Source: Vibrio azureus
GTDB lineage: Bacteria > Pseudomonadota > Gammaproteobacteria > Enterobacterales > Vibrionaceae
Reading direction: 5' to 3'
DNA: 64,000 nt
NCBI RefSeq assembly: GCF_002849855.1
Contig: NZ_CP018617.1
Coordinates: 1,426,001-1,490,000 of the forward strand
How positions within the stretch are numbered: the stretch's first letter is position 1; each line of letters opens with the position of its first letter. The notes beneath the pieces are model-generated. The model saw only the letters and a list, made by a program, of their open reading frames with translations. It made no database searches and was not told the origin of the DNA. Of the stretch, positions 53,343 through 62,823 are shown piece after piece. Made by a program: the position numbers and the translations under genes.

Positions 53343-55511
53343 ATGCGTTTTACTTTTCTTTCGATCGCAATTTCGACCATACTGGTCACTGGATGTAATA
53401 ATAATAACGGAGTTCAAACCATGAGCCCTGCTTCTCAAGCGCAAATCACTGCTCAAGCGACATCGGCCCCCGTCGCCAAAAAAGAACCCTATCCCATGAC
53501 CATACATGGCGATACTCGTATCGATGATTACTATTGGATGCGTGATGATCAACGCCAAGATCCAGAGGTATTGGGACACTTACAAAAAGAAAATCAATAT
53601 GTCGAGACCGTTTTAAAGCACACAGAACCATTACAAGAAAGCTTGTTTGAAGAACTCAAAGGTCGTATTGCAAAAGATGACAGCTCGGTGCCAGTCCGTG
53701 AAGGAAAGTATTTTTACTCCAGTGAAGTGACCGGAGACAACGAGTATAGAACCTACCTGCGTTCTATCGATGCTCAAGGTACCGACAAACAAGTTATCTT
53801 AGATGTCAATCAATTGGCAAAAGGTCATGAGTTTTTCAGCATTGGCGACCTTTACGTTAGCCCAAACAATCACCTCTTAGCCTATGGCGAAGATACTTTG
53901 AGTCGTCGCATTTACACAATCAAGATCAAAGATCTCACAACAGGTGAGTATTTAGAAGATGAAATCCATAATGCAGCGAGTTCAATCGCTTGGCAAAACG
54001 ATAACCAAGCCTTCTACTATATAAAGAAAGATCTTGAAACGTTACTGGGCTATCAAGTCTATCGCCACCAGCTAGGTACGCCACAAAGCGACGATCAACT
54101 GATTTATGAAGAAAAAAATAACGCCTTCTATACCGACTTAAGTAAAAGTAAAGATGGGCAAGAAGTTTACATTTGGCATTCCAGCACTGAAACAAGCGGA
54201 GTGTCGGTCATCGATGCGAATAATCCAGATGCCCAAGCTAAGATTTTCTACCCTCTAGCAAATGGGGTTGAGTACAGCGTAGCCAAACTTGGCGACTGGT
54301 ACTACATCTTAACGAATGATAAAGCGGTCAATTTCCGCTTGATGAAAGTCGCCAAAGACCAAGTTCAAGATCGTTCTAAATGGGTTGATGTGATCCCTGC
54401 AAATAGTGATGTTCAATTGGTTGATTTCACTCTACTGAATGATCACTTAGTGTATGAACAACGAAGTAATGGCCTATCTAAGATCACCATTCGCCAACTT
54501 TCTACTGGAAAAGATTACCCACTCGATTTTAATGATTCAGCGTTTACTGCCTACTTAACGGGTAATTATGAACTGGATAATCCATACGTTAGAGTGTACT
54601 ACAGCAGTTTAACGACTCCGGGAACTTACTACGATTTCGATCTGCAAACACATAAGTCAGAAATCGTTAAACAAACCCCAGTTCTGGGAGATTTTAAAGC
54701 CAGTAATTACCACTCAGAACGTATTATGCTGCCAGCTAGAGATGGCAAACTGATTCCTGTTTCTTTGGTGTATCGTAAAGATTTATTTAACAAAAATGGT
54801 ACCAACCCCATTTATCAATATGGCTATGGCTCCTACGGCTCAACCATTGATCCTTCGTTTCGGTCATCCCGCTTAAGCTTGCTAGATCGAGGCTTCGTCT
54901 TTGTGATTGCGCATATTCGTGGGTCAGAAATGCTTGGCAGACCATGGTATGAGGATGGCAAGAAATTAACCAAGAAAAATACTTTCAACGACTTTATCGA
55001 TGTGACTAAAGCACTCGTTACAGAAGGCTATGGTGCAAAAGATAAGGTATTCGCTGTCGGAGGTTCCGCAGGTGGTTTATTAATGGGAGCGATCATCAAT
55101 CAGGCTCCTGAGCTTTATCGTGGTGTCGCGGCACACGTTCCATTTGTTGATGTTGTCACCACCATGCTGGATGAGAGCATCCCCTTAACCACCAATGAAT
55201 ACGATGAATGGGGTAACCCTAACGATGCACAATACTATGATTACATGCTGAGTTATTCGCCTTATGACAACGTGACAAAACAAGAATACCCTAATATTTT
55301 AGTCACGACAGGTCTGCACGACTCACAAGTTCAGTACTTTGAACCGATGAAGTGGGTCGCCAAGCTGCGTGAAATGAAAACCGACAATAATGTGCTGTTA
55401 TTCAAAACAGACATGGAAGCTGGACACGGTGGAGCATCCGGTCGCTTCAAGCGTTTGAAAGAAGATGCACTAGAATATGCTTTCTTCTTAGACTTACTCG
55501 AAACCAAGTAG
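53343..55511 (+). CDS. Exported lipoprotein of the prolyl oligopeptidase/oligopeptidase B family
   Basis: A 722-residue S9-family serine peptidase with an N-terminal lipoprotein signal (ISTILVTGC). The seven-bladed beta-propeller (about 30-420, including IDDYYWMRDDQRQDPEV) gates the catalytic domain. Catalytic Ser lies in VGGSAGGLLMGA (about 570), Asp in TGLHDSQVQYFEP and His in MEAGHGGASGRFKR. Members cut small peptides after basic residues or proline. Most oligopeptidase B proteins are cytoplasmic; this one is predicted to be anchored in the periplasm or outer membrane. Confidence 0.88.
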   Translation: MRFTFLSIAISTILVTGCNNNNGVQTMSPASQAQITAQATSAPVAKKEPYPMTIHGDTRIDDYYWMRDDQRQDPEVLGHLQKENQYVETVLKHTEPLQESLFEELKGRIAKDDSSVPVREGKYFYSSEVTGDNEYRTYLRSIDAQGTDKQVILDVNQLAKGHEFFSIGDLYVSPNNHLLAYGEDTLSRRIYTIKIKDLTTGEYLEDEIHNAASSIAWQNDNQAFYYIKKDLETLLGYQVYRHQLGTPQSDDQLIYEEKNNAFYTDLSKSKDGQEVYIWHSSTETSGVSVIDANNPDAQAKIFYPLANGVEYSVAKLGDWYYILTNDKAVNFRLMKVAKDQVQDRSKWVDVIPANSDVQLVDFTLLNDHLVYEQRSNGLSKITIRQLSTGKDYPLDFNDSAFTAYLTGNYELDNPYVRVYYSSLTTPGTYYDFDLQTHKSEIVKQTPVLGDFKASNYHSERIMLPARDGKLIPVSLVYRKDLFNKNGTNPIYQYGYGSYGSTIDPSFRSSRLSLLDRGFVFVIAHIRGSEMLGRPWYEDGKKLTKKNTFNDFIDVTKALVTEGYGAKDKVFAVGGSAGGLLMGAIINQAPELYRGVAAHVPFVDVVTTMLDESIPLTTNEYDEWGNPNDAQYYDYMLSYSPYDNVTKQEYPNILVTTGLHDSQVQYFEPMKWVAKLREMKTDNNVLLFKTDMEAGHGGASGRFKRLKEDALEYAFFLDLLETK

Positions 55512-55551
55512 CTAAAGCAGTTTATTATTCTCAAATACTAGCCTAAACCTT

Positions 55552-55575
55552 TGCCCGTTTATTGCGGGCATTTTT
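55552..55575 (+). terminator. Terminator after the peptidase gene
   Basis: TGCCCG and CGGGCA arms with a seven-base loop, followed by TTTTT, about 40 bp past the stop codon. Confidence 0.75.
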
Positions 55576-55638
55576 ACAAGCTCGGAAAGTGAAGGCATAG
55601 AAATATCCAAGTAAGCACCAATGATAACTTATCCCGAT

Positions 55639-55667
55639 AAAATAAAACGCCCACCAAAAGGTGAGCG
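55639..55667 (-). terminator. Terminator after the porin gene
   Basis: CGCTCACC and GGTGGGCG arms on the minus strand, followed there by TTTTATTTT, about 30 bp past the porin stop codon. Confidence 0.75.
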
Positions 55668-55696
55668 CTTATCATCAATCTGTTAGGTTGGCCGAC

Positions 55697-56710
55697 TTAG
55701 AAGTAGTAGCGAGCACCTAATGTCCACATGTCGTTATCTGGCTTATTCTTGTCATTACCTAGATCAAACTGGTAGCCAGCGTAGCTAAACAATGAAGAAG
55801 TAACAGCGTACTCGGCTTGCAGTGCGGAGTGGCTGTAAAGTGTTTTACTATCAGAGTGATCATCAACAGACTCATAGTTAACACTGAAGTTCCAATCATT
55901 AACACCGTAAGCCAGCAGGCCTTCTAATTGGCGAGTTTTTTCATAACCTTCATAGAAGTACTTATTCATACCATACACTAATGCAGCATAAAGACCAGAA
56001 CCGTATTCACCGTAATTGGCAGAAACGATGTGTGAAGTTGCATTTTCAGATGAAACTACACTTATATCACCACCACTGTAGGCATAACCCAAACCAAAGC
56101 CAGCAATCTCAGTGCTGAGCGCTATTTGAGCACGACTATGATACTCACCTATCAAGTCTAATGGACCATCTATTGGTATAGCTCCATCATGTTTACCTTG
56201 CCAACCTAAACCTAAGTTAACAGCTAAATCTTGCCCTAATTCAAAAGTCTTACGGTAGCTCAGCATTTTATCCGCACGAGCCGTACCGAGGTTGCCCTGG
56301 TTTTCATAAAGGAAATCGTTACCGTAAGCAATCGGTAAATCTGCTACACCAGCTACGTCGTAGTATGGTGCCCATTGAGTACCTGCTACAAATAAGCCGT
56401 ATTCTTCATGGGCAAGACCAAGATAACCAAGACGAGTAGAAAAAGATTGGTCGCCGCCATCTAAGAAGTTTAGGCCCCACTCACCTTTCGCCTCGACAAC
56501 AAAACCGTTACCAATATCTTGTAAACCAACAATATTGATACGAGGTGAGTTAGACCCGATTTCTGTCTCACCTTCATCAGAACCGTTCAGGTTAACAGAA
56601 ACATGACCACCGATAGAGAGAGCGGTACTATCACTGTTGTAAACTTCTGCTGCAAATGCTTGAGAACCGACGAGCGCTGCCACTGCAATGGCTACATTTT
56701 TCATTTTCAT
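55697..56710 (-). CDS. Gram-negative outer-membrane porin
   Basis: The start at 56710 (MKMKNVAIAVAALVGSQAFA) gives a signal peptide ending AFA-AE and a 337-residue precursor; an upstream start at 56821 is not supported. The mature part alternates short beta strands (LSIGGHVSVNLNGSDEGETE, NIVGLQDIGNGFVVEAKGEW, MWTLGARYYF). It ends in the C-terminal Phe needed for outer-membrane assembly. The conserved LGYLGLAHEEYGLFVAGTQW is typical of Vibrio trimeric porins. Substrate selectivity is unknown. Confidence 0.9.
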   Translation of the reverse strand: MKMKNVAIAVAALVGSQAFAAEVYNSDSTALSIGGHVSVNLNGSDEGETEIGSNSPRINIVGLQDIGNGFVVEAKGEWGLNFLDGGDQSFSTRLGYLGLAHEEYGLFVAGTQWAPYYDVAGVADLPIAYGNDFLYENQGNLGTARADKMLSYRKTFELGQDLAVNLGLGWQGKHDGAIPIDGPLDLIGEYHSRAQIALSTEIAGFGLGYAYSGGDISVVSSENATSHIVSANYGEYGSGLYAALVYGMNKYFYEGYEKTRQLEGLLAYGVNDWNFSVNYESVDDHSDSKTLYSHSALQAEYAVTSSLFSYAGYQFDLGNDKNKPDNDMWTLGARYYF

Positions 56711-56912
56711 TGTTAATATCCATATAGTTGTTTGGGTTAGCCAACTGAGAAATCGTAAATCCCGATTGACGACTACAAGGTAGTAACGAAATGACCATGT
56801 CACAAACCAAAGGATAGGCAATTTGTTTTATATTGATTATTTTTGTGAATTACATCATGAAAATAAATTGAACTTTTCATTATTTAACAACGATAACGCA
56901 TGTATCATCACG

Positions 56913-57797
56913 TTATAACTGCCATCGAACTAAGGGATTCTCGTCGTTCACATTATGCTGACCTAAACGAGCCAGAGTATCGATTTCCATAATTCGTTCC
57001 TTAGGAACCAAAGCCAATAAAGATGAAGAGGGGCGCTTATCGGTAAGCAGCCATAATGACTTATCCTTTTCAAACTGTTGCTTGAGAGCCTGTTTATCCG
57101 CTTCCGTCCACTCTAACTCAGGGTTGAATTGGCGAGCGGCAACAAACAGCTGGTGGCCAGAGGCAAAGTCTTCTAGAGCCGTACTCAGTAACACCACATC
57201 TTCAATGTTTTTCTCTAGCAAAACCTCTTGCTGTTGATTAATTAATTGACGTATTTGTGTCAATAATCGCTGTTGATTATGCTCTATCTTGGTTGCATGC
57301 TTCGGATATATTTTCTTTAGATCTTCACCGATGATCGACGCCATACGAATCAAGTTCGTCGGATTCATCCAAACATATTTGGACAGAGCTTGCTCATCAG
57401 CTTTCAACACAGCAACACTTTGAGCTCTTGGAGAGATTGCTTGAGAGGCATCGATTTCAATCATACGAATGTTGCCCTGTCGCGTATAAACGAACGTCGG
57501 GTCTTGAGGCCAAACTGCCCCTAATGTAATCGCAACCGTCGCTTTCTCACCCGCTTGTTTAGCGAGTTCATGACCTTTTCCAGCAAACCAATTGACTAAA
57601 CGTTCAATGCCATAACGTTTTGGTGGTAAATAGATCGTTTCGATCCCTGTTTCTCTCATTAATTGCTCAGACAAAATATACGTTGTGGGTGTACTGGTCA
57701 CGATATCTTTAGCCAAGCTCAAAGAAGGAAATAAAGTGGAAATAAATAGAGTAGAAGCCAGTAATAAACTTCCAAATTTAATAGGGGGTATTTTCAT
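56913..57797 (-). CDS. Second periplasmic metal/siderophore-binding protein of the operon (FpvF-like by position)
   Basis: The start at 57797 gives a signal peptide (LLLASTLFISTLFPSLSLA) and about 294 residues. The protein has a bilobed cluster-A binding-protein look (TLGAVWPQDPTFVYTRQGNI, then QSVAVLKADEQALSKYVWMN and PTNLIRMASIIGED). It lacks the His-rich loop of ZnuA, so zinc capture is less likely. It is the last gene of the minus-strand operon, the position of FpvF, which binds ferri-pyoverdine with FpvC in Pseudomonas. The ligand here is unknown. Confidence 0.65.
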   Translation of the reverse strand: MKIPPIKFGSLLLASTLFISTLFPSLSLAKDIVTSTPTTYILSEQLMRETGIETIYLPPKRYGIERLVNWFAGKGHELAKQAGEKATVAITLGAVWPQDPTFVYTRQGNIRMIEIDASQAISPRAQSVAVLKADEQALSKYVWMNPTNLIRMASIIGEDLKKIYPKHATKIEHNQQRLLTQIRQLINQQQEVLLEKNIEDVVLLSTALEDFASGHQLFVAARQFNPELEWTEADKQALKQQFEKDKSLWLLTDKRPSSSLLALVPKERIMEIDTLARLGQHNVNDENPLVRWQL

Positions 57798-57807
57798 GTT
57801 AATCGAC

Positions 57808-58686
57808 TCACATTTCTTTGCATATAATTCGGTACATTGTGGCCAGCAAAAAGAACATGGCAGAAACAATGATAATGGATGCCCCTGATGGAATGGGAAG
57901 AGCAAGCTCCATCGGCAGTAAGGTTCCGGTTATACAAGCCACCGTCGCGAGAAGCGATGAAAGTAAAACGAAGCTTCCCATTCGTCGGGTTAATAATCTT
58001 GCGGTTGCACCAGGGATCAGAAGAAGAGCCCCAACCAAAACAGCACCAATGATTTTAACTGCAGCAATCGTGACTAGCGTGATCATCATAACGAAGAGAT
58101 AATCATAAAAGCGCGTATTAAAGCCTCGAACTCTTGCAATATCAGGGCTAATACATGTCAGTAGCATGCGGTTAAAGGTGGGCAACATTAATAGTAAGAT
58201 CAGCAAACAGCTCAAAGCTAAAACGATGATGTCACTGTCTGTTACCGTCAAAATAGAACCGAATAGTACATTCTCCAGCATATGAATATTGATCTTTCGG
58301 GCCACAAACATCAACAGGGCCGCACCCACAGCTAAAGCCAGTGCCAAAAATACCCCAACTAATGTGTCATACGGAACATGGGTTCTGTTGCGAACAAAAT
58401 GCAACAAAAGGGCAAAAATCATACAAAAGCTGAATAAACCAACAAATGGATTTTCTGGAGGCTCACCCAACAGCACACCAATTGCAATCCCTGTTAGAGC
58501 CGCATGACCTACCGCTTCAGAGAAAAAAGCCAAGCGTTTCGCAATCACTAGGGTTCCTAACCCTCCTAATAAAGGACCAAGGATACAAGCAGCGACGAGT
58601 GCATTCACCATAAAAGCATAGGCAAAGCTGTCGCTTAACCAACCCGCTTCCACACCATATAGTGCCTGTTGACGTAACCAATCCAT
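57808..58686 (-). CDS. Metal-type ABC transporter permease (FpvE/ZnuB class)
   Basis: A 292-residue ABC-3 family permease with about eight membrane segments (VNALVAACILGPLLGGLGTL, HAALTGIAIGVLLG and IGAVLVGALLLIPGATARLL). It would form the inner-membrane channel with the ATPase encoded just upstream; its ATG overlaps the ATPase stop by one base. Confidence 0.85.
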   Translation of the reverse strand: MDWLRQQALYGVEAGWLSDSFAYAFMVNALVAACILGPLLGGLGTLVIAKRLAFFSEAVGHAALTGIAIGVLLGEPPENPFVGLFSFCMIFALLLHFVRNRTHVPYDTLVGVFLALALAVGAALLMFVARKINIHMLENVLFGSILTVTDSDIIVLALSCLLILLLMLPTFNRMLLTCISPDIARVRGFNTRFYDYLFVMMITLVTIAAVKIIGAVLVGALLLIPGATARLLTRRMGSFVLLSSLLATVACITGTLLPMELALPIPSGASIIIVSAMFFLLATMYRIICKEM

Positions 58687-59423
58687 TACGCTGCCTCCAC
58701 GTTGGCAGAGTGATGATGGAAAAGGGTTTCTATGCGCTCGGGCCTTAATACTTCAGCACAGTTTCCAGAAGCAACGATTTGACGATTGACGATGTGTACC
58801 TGAGCCTTCAGCCGACGAACTGCAGAGATGTCATGGTGCACTGCTAGCACTGTTTTTCCTTGTGCAACAATCTCATGAATCAAGCCTTCTAGATACCTTA
58901 CCCCTTGATCATCCATACCTGTTGTTGGCTCATCCAGAACAAGCAGGTCAGGATCGTCCAATAGAGCCTGTGCAAATAACACCCGTTGCTGCTCACCTCC
59001 TGATAACTGCCCCATTCTACGATCATGACGGGCAGCCATTCCTACTCGATCTAGCTGTGCCATCGCCCGTTCAAATTGCTGGGATCTTCTTTTCCAAAAA
59101 AGTGGAATTCGAGTTTGATTGAGCAAAACAAAATCCATGACTGTCAATGGTAAGCTGGGTTCAAATACCGCACTCTGAGGAACATAACCGATGTTACCAG
59201 CCTTCTTCGTTAAACTTGCTTGAGGCCATTGCAGACAAATCTCTCCTGTGAACGAGGTAAGGCCCAGTATCGAACGCAATAACGACGTCTTGCCTCCGCC
59301 GTTCGGCCCCATGATGACATGGCATTTACCTGCCTCAAAATTGGCCGAGATATCCTGTAAAATAAGGTGCTCACCATAATTTAAGCTGAGATTTTTAAGC
59401 ACTATCGATGGACCTATTGCCAT
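58686..59423 (-). CDS. Metal-type ABC transporter ATPase (FpvD/ZnuC class)
   Basis: A 245-residue ATPase with Walker A MGPNGGGKTSL (Gly in place of Ser), the signature QLSGGEQQRVLFAQAL, Walker B LLVLDEPTTG and the H-loop VHHD. It drives the ABC-3 permease encoded after it. The gene overlaps the upstream binding-protein gene by ten bases. Confidence 0.92.
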   Translation of the reverse strand: MAIGPSIVLKNLSLNYGEHLILQDISANFEAGKCHVIMGPNGGGKTSLLRSILGLTSFTGEICLQWPQASLTKKAGNIGYVPQSAVFEPSLPLTVMDFVLLNQTRIPLFWKRRSQQFERAMAQLDRVGMAARHDRRMGQLSGGEQQRVLFAQALLDDPDLLVLDEPTTGMDDQGVRYLEGLIHEIVAQGKTVLAVHHDISAVRRLKAQVHIVNRQIVASGNCAEVLRPERIETLFHHHSANVEAA

Positions 59424-60361
59424 TGCTCTTTCCTCACTGGCTTATTAGCAACAAATTTGATTGCCTGAAGGAGCGTGTCGACATTGTCTTTCATCTCTAA
59501 TTCCACTTTTTCAGCTTGATACTCACCGTGTGTCATATGTGAAAATCGATATAGTTGCACGTCTGTGGCTTTCTCAATCGTCGTCACGAAGCGATTAGGC
59601 ATATTTAATTCGTAGAACAAGACATCAATATCTGAAGCGCGAATCTTTTCGATGGTTTCCTGCAATTGGCTGGCACTTGGCTCAACACCGTGTGCTGGCT
59701 CTATTACAGCATCCACATCAACACCAAATTCTTGTAACAGATAACCATAGGCATTGTGTGTTGTGGCAACTTTGATGCCTCGCATTTCTAGTTGACCGAG
59801 GGCAAGCATGGCCTCGCGTTTCATTAAACGAAATTTCTTAGCATAGCTTCGAGCATTTTTTCGGTAGTAATCCGCATTTTCTGGATCAAGCTGTCCTAGT
59901 GCTGAAGCAATGGTGTACACTTTTTGTACCGTGGTAGATAAACCAACAAAGGTATGTGGGTTGACCGCACCTTTGCCAACCGACTGCCCCATTGCAGGTA
60001 GTAGAGGAACCTCTCTATTTGCTTCAATCACAACTAAATCATCACGCTGCGCAGCTTGAATCACTTTCAAAGCAAAATCATCGTGACCGATCCCATTGAC
60101 AACGATAGCATCCATTTGACTGAGTCTTTTTAAATCATTAGGTTGTGGTTGATAGTTGTGAGGGTTGAAACCCGCATCAACCAAGGGGATCACCTCCGCT
60201 TTGTCTCCCACTACCGCCTTAACGTAACTGTAGTAAGGCTGTAAGGTGATGCCAATTTTCAATTTATCCTCTGCAAAACTGGGATAACAAGCCATAAAAA
60301 AAGCGCCAATGGCGAGCAATGGTGAGAAAAATAGTTGTTTAAACATGATAAAATTACCCAT
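59414..60361 (-). CDS. Periplasmic metal-binding protein (FpvC-like, ZnuA fold)
   Basis: A 315-residue protein (ATG at 60346 possible) with a signal peptide ending SFAED and a cluster-A metal-binding fold. Metal-ligand candidates are His in DAGFNPHNYQPQPND, His in NPHTFVGL and His in ATTHNAYGYLL, plus an acidic residue in the ELNMPN region. The acidic/His-rich loop of true ZnuA is absent. FpvC in Pseudomonas binds iron released from pyoverdine; the gene order supports the same role here. Confidence 0.78.
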   Translation of the reverse strand: MGNFIMFKQLFFSPLLAIGAFFMACYPSFAEDKLKIGITLQPYYSYVKAVVGDKAEVIPLVDAGFNPHNYQPQPNDLKRLSQMDAIVVNGIGHDDFALKVIQAAQRDDLVVIEANREVPLLPAMGQSVGKGAVNPHTFVGLSTTVQKVYTIASALGQLDPENADYYRKNARSYAKKFRLMKREAMLALGQLEMRGIKVATTHNAYGYLLQEFGVDVDAVIEPAHGVEPSASQLQETIEKIRASDIDVLFYELNMPNRFVTTIEKATDVQLYRFSHMTHGEYQAEKVELEMKDNVDTLLQAIKFVANKPVRKEQWQ

Positions 60362-60367
60362 TTGTCA

Positions 60368-60976
60368 TTAGTGAGTAAGATGGTTGGGTGATGCAGGCGC
60401 AACAAGAACCACTTGACGCAACCCTTTTGGAAACTCTGTTGCTGCTTGAGTTAATGCACCTGTTACATCAGGCAAAGATACCGCTTCCGTTGTTGACAAC
60501 AACGTTGACAATGATTGCGAAGAAGACGCCTCTGATGAAAACCAAATGTCAGCGACCTCATAGCGACTATCTAATAAAATAGTAGCAACACCTTGTTCAT
60601 TGCTTGCCACACCCAAATAAAGCCCGGGGGCAACCATTTGCCAACGGTGAGCGCCTTGAAATTGCCAACTTTGATCCTCAACAAAAGGGGCTAACCACAT
60701 TTCCTGCAACTCATTTATCTCTGGCCACTGGGCGCTCTCACTAAATAGGTCTCTGATCTCTTCATGAGCCAATTTGAGCTGAGCGATGATCGTAAGGGCA
60801 TTTTGATCGAGTTCAGTCAAGAGCACCTGATGTGATAGCAGCTCTTCAGATTCCGGTGCTAGCTGATGATATGGCAATATCGCCGCCGAAAAAGCCACGA
60901 TCATGATAATCATGAGTGCCACCCACTTACCTTCACGGCTGCCACTATCTGGGTAAACCTTTTGCACGACCATCAT
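60368..60976 (-). CDS. Single-pass membrane protein in the iron operon (DUF6162-like)
   Basis: A 202-residue protein with one N-terminal membrane segment (about 16-36; WVALMIIMIVAFSAAILPYH) and a periplasmic part. Its position, between the small periplasmic proteins and the binding protein, corresponds to FpvK. The family name is from memory. Its ATG overlaps the previous stop by four bases (ATGA). Confidence 0.6.
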   Translation of the reverse strand: MMVVQKVYPDSGSREGKWVALMIIMIVAFSAAILPYHQLAPESEELLSHQVLLTELDQNALTIIAQLKLAHEEIRDLFSESAQWPEINELQEMWLAPFVEDQSWQFQGAHRWQMVAPGLYLGVASNEQGVATILLDSRYEVADIWFSSEASSSQSLSTLLSTTEAVSLPDVTGALTQAATEFPKGLRQVVLVAPASPNHLTH

Positions 60977-61296
60977 GGTTTGGTCTCAATTTCAACCACA
61001 TCAACTTCTACTGGATTTTCATGCCCTGCATCAAAGACCAAGTAAAAGTCATTTTTTGGCAATACAAATTCGGCAATAGACCGCTTATCGGTGGCCACTT
61101 TGGCAATCAAGTTATCATCATAGTCATACATAATAACGTCGTAATCTACAGCAGTTGAGCCATCAGAATACCCGGCTTCACAAAGTACTTTTTGCTGAGC
61201 GATATGACAGCTCATTAAAGGAAAATGAGCCAATGTTTGTGAAGAAAAAGTACTCAGTAGCAGAGCAGAAATGCCAAAAGTAATACCATATTTCAT
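60973..61296 (-). CDS. Small exported protein in the iron operon
   Basis: A 107-residue protein with a signal peptide (ALLLSTFSSQTLA) and four Cys in the first 70 residues (including SCHIAQQKVLCEAGYSDG). A fibronectin-like beta pattern follows, and it ends in EVDVVEIETKP. I do not recognise the family. It overlaps the next gene by four bases. Confidence 0.6.
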   Translation of the reverse strand: MKYGITFGISALLLSTFSSQTLAHFPLMSCHIAQQKVLCEAGYSDGSTAVDYDVIMYDYDDNLIAKVATDKRSIAEFVLPKNDFYLVFDAGHENPVEVDVVEIETKP

Positions 61297-61369
61297 ATTG
61301 ATACCTGCAAGATCATGAAAACGAGTTCAATCATAAATGGGTTGGAAAATACAGTGGTTAGAAAACAAG

Positions 61370-62200
61370 CTAGTTAAGTTGGGCTTCAAACGTAAGGTGT
61401 ACGTTCATACTAATGCGATCAGCCAGTGGATCATTCTTTAGTTCCCCCTTGTAATTCGCCTTCATTAAGTAACGACCTGCAACACTTGGTGTGAATGTGA
61501 TCTTGCCATCTTGGTCGCTGACCACATCAATTTGTTCTTGATGATTGCGATACAATGTACCCTCACGAGTAATTTCTGCCGTCACTCCAGATTGTGGCTT
61601 ACCATCAAAAAAGAATTGAAACGTAACCGCTTCTCCTTCAACAATATCGGAAGGATGAGTTAAAGGTTTCATTTCCAATAGGCGACCTTCAATATCTAAA
61701 ACTTTTTCGGTCGGTTTTCCCACGGTAATATAGCTCTCTGCACGAGTTGACGTCAGTTGAGTCATCAAGTCTCTCGCCTGTTTTGGCAGCACAGTATCTC
61801 GATTACTTTTGTTCGCTTTTATCCACTTTATGGTATCGCGACGTCCAGCTTTATATTGTGTGTAATAATCAGGCGCATTATTAATCGTAACTTTATGTGT
61901 CCCCTCTTCTACAAAGAAAAAATCAAAAACAGATCGGCGCTTGCCACGTAAGACAAAATTGGGTCGTTCGGAACGGCCATCTGGCATAATAATTAACGCT
62001 TGCTCACTGCTAGCAGGCTTATCAAACACAAATGTTCCGTGTGAAGCGGTGACATCAAATGTCAGCCAATCACCGCCCTCCTTAGACACGGTAAAGTGGG
62101 AAGGTAATACCCAGCGAGGGTGAGCATGAACGCCTATTGCTACAAAAGAGTTCAAAGCGATAAAACTTACCAACGCGATTGCTTTCATGCGTTTTGTCAT
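61370..62200 (-). CDS. DUF4198-type periplasmic protein in the iron operon
   Basis: A 276-residue precursor with a signal peptide (IALVSFIALNSFVAIGVHA) and a DUF4198-like beta-sandwich: HPRWVLPSHFTVSKEGGDW, then ASHGTFVFDKPAS, and a C-terminal Ig-like domain (DGKITFTPSVAGRYLMKANY). DUF4198 proteins are found with metal-uptake systems. The HPRW and ASHG His residues could bind metal. By position it corresponds to FpvJ, but the match is only architectural. Confidence 0.7.
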   Translation of the reverse strand: MTKRMKAIALVSFIALNSFVAIGVHAHPRWVLPSHFTVSKEGGDWLTFDVTASHGTFVFDKPASSEQALIIMPDGRSERPNFVLRGKRRSVFDFFFVEEGTHKVTINNAPDYYTQYKAGRRDTIKWIKANKSNRDTVLPKQARDLMTQLTSTRAESYITVGKPTEKVLDIEGRLLEMKPLTHPSDIVEGEAVTFQFFFDGKPQSGVTAEITREGTLYRNHQEQIDVVSDQDGKITFTPSVAGRYLMKANYKGELKNDPLADRISMNVHLTFEAQLN

Positions 62201-62213
62201 GATGTTTGTTTCT

Positions 62214-62801
62214 CTATTTAACTTGATAATTTAAGGTAATCTGACCGGTTTCTTCGGTCGGTTTGATTTGATAAGAGACTTCGTTATCGGCAAGCTGCAT
62301 CTTTTGACGCAGGTAATTTCGTCCACCATGCTCCCGAACCACTTCAACGTGAAAAGTATATTCACCTTGTTCTAACGGTTGCCCAGCGTCATCTTTACCA
62401 TCCCAAATGAATCGGTACTGGCCAGCAGGGCGCGTAGCCGAGGTGACCGCATCCACCAATTCACGATCATATCGCCCCACTTTGCGCCACCAGCTTCGTA
62501 AGTCTTTCAGCCACTCATCTTTACCCACCCATAATTGAATGGTTTTAACTGGTTTGCGATCGGCATCTTCTATCCATACTGCGACATAAGGGCGAGCATA
62601 GGTCGTGGTATTGATGGTTGGCAATTGGAACTCGACATCGACCCTGGCCTGCTCAGGCAATGGTAAAGCAAAAGCCCTCGCAGAGGTCAATGACGCCAAT
62701 AACAACATGCCTTGCCAATAACCTTTAAATGCAAACCGCAATTCATGTCGAGAGTTAATTTTTATAATACGTCGGTAAAAAGGACGAAATCTAAGTAACA
62801 T
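62214..62801 (-). CDS. DUF2271-type protein in the iron operon
   Basis: The start at 62801 gives about 195 residues; a longer start would overlap the PepSY gene. A membrane segment lies at about 28-45 (YWQGMLLLASLTSARAFA). The body reads YVAVWIEDADRKPVKTIQLW, then WRKVGRYDRELVDAVTSATR and YRFIWDGKDDAGQPL, matching DUF2271, a flavin-associated periplasmic family often coupled to PepSY reductases. By position it corresponds to FpvH. Confidence 0.7.
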   Translation of the reverse strand: MLLRFRPFYRRIIKINSRHELRFAFKGYWQGMLLLASLTSARAFALPLPEQARVDVEFQLPTINTTTYARPYVAVWIEDADRKPVKTIQLWVGKDEWLKDLRSWWRKVGRYDRELVDAVTSATRPAGQYRFIWDGKDDAGQPLEQGEYTFHVEVVREHGGRNYLRQKMQLADNEVSYQIKPTEETGQITLNYQVK

Positions 62802-62823
62802 AATACATTCTCTACACGCGCCA

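Noticed and set aside
56913..60361. Plain ZnuABC zinc uptake system
   Set aside because: The ABC proteins fit this class, but no His-rich zinc loop is seen, the upstream genes (PepSY, DUF2271, DUF4198) belong to iron-type loci, and the operator looks like Fur rather than Zur.
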